Position numbers and translations under genes: made by a program | The notes under the pieces: generated by a model | The model's database searches: none | What the model saw: the letters and a program-made list of their open reading frames with translations, nothing else | What the model was told of the DNA's origin: nothing | Assembly: GCA_964637655.1 (NCBI GenBank) | Contig: CAZWUZ010000013.1 | Span: 1 to 14,807, forward strand | Source: CAZWUZ01 sp964637655 [NCBI: uncultured bacterium] | Lineage (GTDB): Bacteria; DAOPZR01 | Direction of reading: 5' to 3' | Length of the DNA stretch: 14,807 bases | Part shown: in pieces, positions 12,101 through 14,807 of the stretch | Layout: every line of letters begins with the position of its first letter | Numbering within the stretch: position 1 is the first letter of the stretch

Positions 12101-14807
12101 TCCTCTGGCCGGTGAATTTCGACCGCGATACCCCGGTGCTGACGGTCACCTACCCGGCGACCCCGTACGATACTTCGTGCAGCCCGGTGGTGATTGCCGG
12201 CACCGTCACCGACAACAGCGATACCCCGGTGGTGATCTACTGCGGCAATGGCACGGAGACCGTCACCTTCGCGGTTTCGGCAACGGGAACGTGGGGTGGC
12301 ACGCTCAATCTGACGGGTCCGGACACAACGAACTACACGCTCCGGGCGTCGGATAGCGCGACCAACGCGGTCAGCGCAGCGCGCGCGGTATTCTTCGACA
12401 CCAAACTGCCAGATGTCACCATTGTCCCGCCGGCCCTGACTGATACCAACGCGCATACCGTCTGGCTGGCAGGCGCGGCATACGATTCGCGCACAGTCAT
12501 CCCGCAGGTGCGCTACAGCACCGATACAGGCGGCAGCGGCGTGCTGGCGGTGGCGGGCGGCTTGTGGAGCGGCGCGGTCGCGCACAGCGCGGTGCTTTCG
12601 GGAACAGTGACGGTAAGTGTCGGGGCGCAGGACAGCGCGACCAACTGGGACACGGCAACCAGTGCCCTCTATTTCGACCAGGATTCGCCGGTGCTGGGCA
12701 TCACGCGCCCGGCGGCAGGCACGGATACGAGCGCTGCGCTGGTCTGGTGCGAGGGGACAGCAGTCGATACGCGCGTGGCGGTGGTCTACGTTGCCTTTAC
12801 CACCTCGCAGGGACAGACCGGCACGCTGCCGGTGAGCGGCGGGGTGTTCAGCGGCGTGATACCGGCCCCGCTGGCGGGGAGTATCACCTGCACCTTTACC
12901 GCGGTCGACAGCGCGACCAATACCGGCAGCGTGGTGCTGTCATTCAACCGCGACACGGGCGCACCGGACGTGGTCATTGCCCGCCCGGCCGTCAGCCCGT
13001 ACGATACCAACGTCGCGGTGGTGGTGCTGGGCGGCACGGTGACGGATAACAGCGACACGCCGCTGGCGCTTTACTACACGTTCGGGACGGGGCTCGACAG
13101 CGGGTATGTCGCGGTCGGCGTGACGGGGGCATGGGAAAAGGTGGCGACGCTGTACGCCTCGGGGACGCTGACGGTGAACGTCACGGGCTCGGACAGCGCG
13201 GGGAACGCGGACACTGCTACGACGGTGGTCTACTACGACACGCAGGCGCCGGTGCTGACGCTGGCACAGCCGGCGCATGCCTACGACACGGCGACCGACA
13301 CGGTGATTGTCGCCGGTGCGGCCTACGACAGTCGCGTGGCGATCGGCGCGGTGCGCTATGTCACCGAAGACGGCGCGAGCGGCTGGCTCTACCCGGCGGC
13401 GGGCATCTTCACCGGCGCGGTGCCGCTGAACGCAGCGGCGGGCGAGACGGTGGACATCACGCTGACCGCGGCGGACAGTGCGACCAACAGTGGCACGGTG
13501 ACGGTGTCGGTCTACCACGACACGGTGGCGCCGCGCGTGTCGCTGGCGCGGCCGGCGCAGGGCTACGACACGTCGAGCGCGGTGGTCTGGTGTGCGGGCG
13601 CGGCCTTTGATACGCGCGTGGTCATCACGCAACTCTGGTACGCGACGACGCAGAACGTTTCGGGCTCGCTGCCGGTGAGCAGCGGCCTGTGGAGCGGTGC
13701 GGTGGCGCTGCCCTTCGGCGGCACCATCACCTGCACCTTCACAGCATATGACAGTGCAGGGAATGCCGGCTCCTGCACGGTGACGGTCAACCGCGACACG
13801 GGCGCGCCGGACGTGGTCATCGCGCGCCCGTCAGTCAGCCCGTACGATACCAATGTGGCGACGGTGGTGCTGGGCGGGACGGTGACTGACGATTTCGATA
13901 CGCCGCTGGCGCTCTACTACTCATTCGGGACAGGACTCGACAGCGGCTACGTAGCGGTCGGCGTGACGGGTGCATGGGAAAAGGTCGCGACGCTGTACGC
14001 CTCGGGGACGCTGACGGTGAATGTCACGGGCTCGGACAGCGCGGGCAATATGGACACGGCAATGACGGTGGTCTACTACGACACGCAGGCACCGGTGCTG
14101 GCGCTGGCGCGTCCGGTGCACGGTTACGATACGGGCGCGGGGAACGTGGTGGTGGTCGGGTCGGCGCAGGACAGCCGCGTGGCGATCGGTGCGGTGCGCT
14201 ATGTCACCGAAGACGGCGCGAGCGGCTGGCTCTACCCGGCTGCGGGCATCTTCACGGGCGCAGTGCCGCTGAACGCGGCAGCGGGCGAGACGGTGGACAT
14301 CACGCTGACCGCGGCAGACAGCGCGACCAACAGCGGCACGGTGACGGTGTCGGTCTACCACGACACGGTGGCACCGGCGGTGACGCTGGCACAGCCGGCG
14401 CAGGGCTATGACACCTCCAGCGCGGTGGTCTGGTGCGCGGGCGCGGCCTTTGATACGCGCGTGGTCGTCACGCAACTCTGGTATGCGACCTCGCAGAACG
14501 TGAGCGGGTCGCTGCCGGTGAGCGGGGGCCTGTGGAGCGGCGCGGTGGCACTGCCGTACGGCGGCACGATCACCTGCACCTTCACCGCGTATGACAGCGT
14601 GGGGAATGCGGGATCCTGCACGGTGACAGTCAACCGCGACACGGGAGTGCCCGCGGTGACCATCCTGCAGCCGGCGGCTGACTATGACACGAATGCGAAT
14701 GTGCTGGTGGTGCGCGGCACGGTGACCGATGACTTCGATACGCCGCTGTACGTGACGGCGCAGGCGGGGAGCGCGACGGCGGTCATGCTCACGGTGAGCG
14801 CGGGCGC
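1..14807 (+). CDS. Giant modular Ig-like/LTD repeat protein, internal fragment (both ends outside window)
   Basis: Frame +1 is open throughout: 4,935 codons without a stop and a final split codon (GC). Neither start nor stop is present, so the full protein is longer. What is seen: three lamin-tail-type domains, an FN3 domain, a probable OB-fold pair, 15 repeats with GDT/DxDxN motifs, a duplicated three-domain module and a 3' array of short Ig-like repeats. The composition is extreme: Asp, Thr, Ala, Val, Gly and Ser dominate, 'DT' is everywhere, and by eye there are only about two dozen lysines and about thirty cysteines. Proteins of this build are normally exported and act as adhesins, surface fibres or matrix components; that role is inferred. 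No signal peptide, transmembrane segment, enzyme motif or C-terminal sorting domain lies in this part. Coding status is very secure because known domain folds run in the same frame from end to end and every repeat offset is a multiple of three. The exact function is unknown. Confidence 0.96.
205..462 (+). other. Ig-like 'DHF' domain, copy 1
   Basis: Residues 69-154. It starts D-H-F-A-L followed by 'ATATAGQAYTL', then a strand ending T-S-F-T-S and 'ALTCTPGSV', 'GAFTAG', and a last strand 'STTLTA'. This is the pattern of a widespread bacterial Ig-like repeat (D-H-F-x-V, A-T-A-G-T-x-F, A-x-D-x-x-G-N, T-G-x-V-x-F-T, F-T-A-G, T-I-T-A), which in large surface proteins serves as a spacer. A diverged copy lies exactly 5,679 bases downstream at 5884. 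It is joined directly to LTD 1. The single Cys in the strand before P-G-S-V is kept in the second copy. Confidence 0.75.
463..951 (+). other. Lamin tail domain (LTD) 1
   Basis: Residues 155-317. It opens 'LIISEYIEG', continues 'NNKYLEIYNGTGD' and 'VDLTAYTLALY', and carries the diagnostic 'NGDDAIALL', 'DIIGCIDEDPG', a Trp-containing loop, 'SLVRK', 'EWTG' and closing 'NLGAHT'. This is the full bacterial LTD signature (Pfam LTD family), an Ig-fold related to the nuclear lamin tail and common in secreted nucleases and surface proteins. The length of about 160 residues is normal. No nuclease domain accompanies it here. Two Cys (in V-C-N-F and I-I-G-C) could form a disulfide; in LTD 3 the second sits at the same place and the first is shifted by a few residues. 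Confidence 0.93.
1015..3174 (+). repeat. GDT/DxDxN beta-sandwich repeat array 1, six units
   Basis: Six tandem units start near 1015, 1375, 1741, 2095, 2446 and 2815, about 119-122 residues each. Each has G-D-[TS]-x-x-[VF]-x-[VL], then an acidic loop D-x-D-x-[ND], a strand of alternating Val/Thr, a G-D-[ST]-E/V-x-V-x-L-T-E strand, D-T-F-x-G, and a second G-D-[TS]-V/L-x-x-x-Y-x-D strand. The acidic loops begin at 1096, 1462, 1828, 2185, 2542 and 2899. The loop at 2185 ends in Ala instead of Asn, and the one at 2542 has Gly for the middle Asp. I know similar Ig-like repeats from archaeal and bacterial surface proteins but cannot name a family with certainty. The Asp/Asn loops look suited to bind calcium; this is inferred. 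Confidence 0.85.
3181..3717 (+). other. Lamin tail domain 2, different subtype
   Basis: Residues 1061-1239. It opens 'IKLNEIVSQS', then 'EWVELYNSD' and 'VDLGGWVLTN', with 'HYTFP' and a hydrophobic strand L-V-V-V-H-F, later 'DVLGLYN', 'IIDFVAWG' and a closing 'YRFVDGGDSN' and D-D-W-G. This is the 'LNEI...WVELYN...DLxGW' branch of the LTD family, unlike LTD 1 and LTD 3, which open 'LIISEY'. It is therefore a separate acquisition or an old divergence, not part of the 5.68-kb duplication. It sits between two GDT/DxDxN arrays and lacks the paired Cys of the other LTDs. Confidence 0.9.
3778..4815 (+). repeat. GDT/DxDxN repeat array 2, three units
   Basis: Units start near 3778, 4120 and 4471, with acidic loops at 3862, 4198 and 4555. 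The first unit is degenerate: its loop reads D-N-D-D-P-N and its second half lacks the usual G-D-T-V-x-x-x-Y-x-D strand. The second and third are canonical, with 'IDYDANCDS' and 'VDHNANLDR' loops, 'GDSE' strands and D-S-G-I-F-R-G / D-T-F-V-G. Spacing is 336 and 357 bases. The third unit most resembles the last units of array 3 near 8533. The array is clearly the same family as array 1, but it has no partner after the second DHF-LTD block. Confidence 0.82.
4816..5571 (+). other. Two unrecognised Ig-like segments
   Basis: Residues 1606-1857. The first segment, to about 5220, has 'ETLVAQYSDADT', a Trp-rich stretch and two Cys spaced about 40 residues apart (L-S-C-T and L-T-C-T-W), which could form an intradomain disulfide as in classical Ig folds. 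The second, about 5221-5571, begins 'DLQFTDTLAAVW' and has 'GGDTIAFSGLRVVYEGS', a strand F-D-I-R-V and a closing F-L-V-R-V-D before S-P-G. The alternation of polar and hydrophobic residues fits beta-sandwiches. I do not recognise either as a named family, and neither is repeated elsewhere in the window. Confidence 0.5.
5572..5880 (+). other. Fibronectin type III domain
   Basis: Residues 1858-1960. It has the canonical FN3 landmarks in order: 'SVQLQWSATDD', S-G-F-G-A-Y-R-I-Y-Y (strand C), 'TTITGLSAGTTYYFLL' (strands E-F with the conserved Leu and Tyr) and 'TASDTVGN' (strand G entry). The length of about 100 residues is normal. FN3 domains in bacterial extracellular proteins act as spacers or carbohydrate-adjacent linkers. 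It is joined through a short linker to the second DHF domain, in the position occupied by a different Ig-like domain in the first block. Confidence 0.88.
5884..6141 (+). other. Ig-like 'DHF' domain, copy 2
   Basis: Residues 1962-2047. It matches copy 1 without any length change: D-H-F-T-L, 'ATATEGVPYTI', T-S-F-T-S-S, 'TLTCTPGSV', 'GAFTAGVLG', 'TFSERGD' and 'VVLTAS', in the same spacing 5,679 bases downstream. It carries one extra Cys (Q-A-C-T-F) not present in copy 1, so the two Cys within this copy could pair. Confidence 0.76.
6142..6630 (+). other. Lamin tail domain (LTD) 3
   Basis: Residues 2048-2210. The signature runs 'LIISEYVEG', 'FNKYIEIYNGTG', 'VNLANYVLRMY', 'NYNGDDAVALF', 'DIFGCIGEDPGSAW', 'TLVRN' and closing 'YLGSHT'. 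Same length as LTD 1 and exactly 5,679 bases from it. The stretch 6220-6600 uses noticeably more A/T-ending codons (for example GTA ATT TAC and TAT AAC GGC GAT GAT GCT) than the flanking repeats. The domain is complete and no nuclease domain is attached. Confidence 0.93.
6688..8829 (+). repeat. GDT/DxDxN repeat array 3, six units
   Basis: Units start near 6688, 7054, 7417, 7768, 8119 and 8476, with acidic loops at 6781, 7141, 7504, 7858, 8215 and 8560. Five of the six loops fit D-x-D-x-N exactly or with Asp at the last position, and the final three ('DGDENSD', 'DPDRNLN', 'DFDANRD') are the best conserved of the window. Each unit pairs with the unit of the same rank in array 1. For example, the third units of both arrays share Y-T-L-G-D-T, L-F-D-R-D-x-N, 'ETVTVL', 'DTF' plus 'GQVLT', and both replace the usual G-N-G-I strand with F-Q-P...G-D-S-L-S. 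The pairing shows array duplication rather than independent amplification. Confidence 0.85.
8842..9498 (+). other. Probable tandem OB-fold region
   Basis: Residues 2948-3166. The first half has 'KYVRVIGTVTVDT', 'DTRIACITDSSGYGVAIY', then 'LQPGDVFLFTGKPTEY'. The second has 'EMLEGLYVRYSNMRVSS', 'IGINDGSGELLIRD', 'VGDTVSVTGFFWQ', and 'YYIRPQQPRDV'. The order 'V-x-G-x-V', 'D-x-S/D-G-x-G-x-x-I', 'x-P/V-G-D-x-x-x-x-T-G' and 'x-x-x-P-x-x-x-x-D-V' is that of OB-fold domains often found beside LTDs in bacterial secreted nucleases and related proteins. Binding of nucleic acid or another ligand would be inference only. It is the least repetitive segment of the window and the only one with several Lys close together. 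Confidence 0.68.
9502..9939 (+). other. Ig-like domain with 'DGDSF' closing strand
   Basis: Residues 3168-3313. It begins S-Y-A-A-P-G-D-T, with strands A-V-R-I-K-G and L-T-R-V-S-L-W-V-D-S-N-S-R-Y-D, the loop 'GTEAPVGDLVWN', 'WEWTG', 'LNGDSFTVAVQV', 'AGVADGDSFLARV' and final 'HAFYVDG'. The D-S-N-S-R-Y-D loop looks like a metal-binding turn. Its last third matches the partial domain at 1-198. I do not know a family name. It links the OB-fold region to the duplicated module. Confidence 0.58.
9940..10887 (+). repeat. Three-domain module, copy 1
   Basis: Residues 3314-3629, three parts. Part a (to about 10284) has 'LTLASDS', 'DTVWFNG', 'CTFTVLFSD', 'GSQNFGSAPSDW' and 'VYDMIGNHDSVTVNF'. Part b (about 10285-10596) is FN3-like: 'VPFAWSAATDTGSGFARYRFE', then T-V-Y-A-W-R-V-V-A-Y-D-N-V-G-N. 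Part c (about 10597-10887) is Ig-like, starting V-K-P-D-S-G-S and ending 'WWFTVD'. Part b fits the bacterial type in which a Trp after a strand and A-x-D-x-x-G-N mark the fold. Confidence 0.8.
10888..11844 (+). repeat. Three-domain module, copy 2
   Basis: Same three parts in the same order: 'VTLASDS', 'DTVWFNG', 'CTFTVLWSD', 'GSQAFGSAPQD', 'LHDAAGNTDTAALTVNF'; then 'LLLTWAASSDTQSGVARYRVE' and Y-T-W-R-V-T-A-Y-D-S-V-G; then 'PTPDSGSTTSDS', 'GIDTTTARLYLDTG' and 'DKAGNVQTYVWSFLID'. Landmark offsets to copy 1 are 951, 948 and 945 bases in the first two parts and 957 at the end. Parts a and b are clearly alike; part c is more diverged. The last part matches the common bacterial Ig-like pattern P-x-x-G-x-x-x-x-D/T-x-x-P...S-G-I-D-x-x-T-x-x-L-Y-x-D. 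Confidence 0.8.
11845..12126 (+). other. Single Ig-like repeat leading into the 3' array
   Basis: Residues 3949-4042. It carries the unit signature of the array that follows: D-T-P-A-I-T-F-P then Y-H-D-T-N, 'ITVTGTTAEGGDTIFIY', a W-S-V-Q-V strand and 'YTLSAVAVNNIG'. The first-class loop is H-D-T-N, as in the first domain of each later triplet. It stands alone before the triplets begin, so it may be the last member of an older, decayed triplet or a founder unit. Confidence 0.68.
12127..12957 (+). repeat. Ig triplet, copy 0 (diverged), 831 bases
   Basis: Three Ig-like units start at 12127, 12403 and 12682. The first has 'PYDT' and 'VIAGTVTDNSDTPVVIYCG'; the second 'WLAGAAYDSR' and a 'GLWSGAV' strand; the third 'LVWCEGTAVDTRVAVV', 'PVSGGVFSGVI' and 'ITCTFTAVDSATNTG'. 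Each closes with A-x-D-S-A-T-N or similar. The order of unit types is the same as in copies 1 and 2, so the triplet itself is the duplicating unit. Domains of this type (P-x-x-x-x-D-T, G-T-x-x-D, W-S-x-x-V, A-x-D-x-A-x-N) are typical bacterial Ig-like repeats of surface proteins. Confidence 0.82.
12958..13800 (+). repeat. Ig triplet, copy 1, 843 bases
   Basis: Units start at 12958, 13243 and 13525 (285, 282 and 276 bases). The first has 'PYDTNVAVVVLGGTVTDNSD' and 'SGYVAVGVTGAWEKV'; the second 'GAAYDSRVAIGAVRYVTEDG' and 'WLYPAAGIFTGAV'; the third 'VVWCAGAAFDTRVVI' and 'ITCTFTAYDSAGNAG'. The third unit has three Cys (W-C-A-G, I-T-C-T-F, G-S-C-T-V); the first two are also present in copy 0. It is highly similar to copy 2 in DNA, with no insertion or deletion between them. 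Confidence 0.9.
13801..14643 (+). repeat. Ig triplet, copy 2, 843 bases
   Basis: Units start at 13801, 14086 and 14368, exactly 843 bases after their partners in copy 1. Protein differences are few, for example N-S-D to D-F-D in the first unit, A-Y-D-S-R to A-Q-D-S-R in the second, and V-I-T-Q to V-V-T-Q in the third. From 14194 to 14343 the 50 encoded residues are identical to those of 13351-13500, while the DNA differs at eight third-codon positions, all silent by my alignment. Confidence 0.9.
14644..14807 (+). repeat. Ig triplet, copy 3, cut by window end
   Basis: A new first-type unit begins exactly 843 bases after the start of copy 2: G-V-P-A-V-T-I, then 'DYDTNANVLVVRGTVTDDFD' and T-P-L-Y-V. 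The T-V-T-D-D-F-D-T-P-L stretch matches copy 2, but the following strand differs (it lacks A-L-Y-Y-S-F-G-T-G-L-D-S-G). So either the unit is diverged or a new domain arrangement starts here. The array continues past the window. Confidence 0.78.

Noticed and set aside
12564-13610. Plus-strand open frames in other frames (12564-13049, 13131-13610 and the similar 13974-14411).
   Set aside because: They are Gly/Arg-rich shadows of the Ig triplets. Two of them look alike only because the underlying 843-base repeat is alike.
12958-14807. Assembly artefact creating the 843-base repeat.
   Set aside because: Copies differ by scattered, mostly silent changes and some amino acid changes, which an artefactual copy would not show. 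Copy number could still be misassembled.
1-14807. Promoters, terminators, RNA genes, CRISPR arrays or mobile elements.
   Set aside because: The window is fully covered by one coding frame. Repeats are protein-coding and in frame, with no short regularly spaced palindromic units, inverted terminal repeats or transposase signature.

Overview
The window lies wholly inside one gene. Reading frame +1 is open from base 1 to base 14807: 4,935 complete codons plus two bases, with no in-frame stop. Both the start and the end of the gene lie outside the window. The product is a giant modular protein made of beta-sandwich (Ig-like) repeats, three lamin-tail-type domains (LTD), one clear fibronectin type III (FN3) domain and a probable pair of OB-folds. 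No catalytic domain, membrane segment, signal peptide or sorting signal is visible. It looks like the middle of a secreted or cell-surface protein from a GC-rich bacterium. LTD plus Ig arrays occur in many phyla, including Fibrobacterota/Bacteroidota-type lineages and uncultured candidate phyla with giant proteins, so I do not assign a phylum.

Layout by base position. 1-198: end of an Ig-like domain. 205-462: Ig-like 'DHF' domain. 463-951: LTD 1. 1015-3174: six repeats of about 119-122 residues, each built around G-D-T and D-x-D-x-N motifs. 3181-3717: LTD 2, of a different subtype. 3778-4815: three more GDT/DxDxN repeats. 4816-5571: two unrecognised Ig-like segments. 5572-5880: FN3. 5884-6141: second DHF domain. 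6142-6630: LTD 3. 6688-8829: six more GDT/DxDxN repeats. 8842-9498: two probable OB-folds. 9502-9939: Ig-like domain related to the one at base 1. 9940-11844: a three-domain module of about 950 bases, tandemly duplicated. 11845 to the end: short Ig-like domains, about 92-95 residues each, in a three-domain higher-order repeat of 831-843 bases.

The gene grew by duplication at several scales. An eight-domain block (DHF, LTD, six repeats) of about 2.95 kb at 205-3174 recurs colinearly at 5884-8829, old and diverged. The 948-base module duplication at 9940-11844 is intermediate. The 843-base repeat at the 3' end is the youngest and still nearly identical in DNA. Long minus-strand open frames run through the window, but they lie in codon register with the sense frame and are explained by its avoidance of TTA, CTA and TCA codons. 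I see no RNA gene, mobile element, CRISPR array or intergenic regulatory site.
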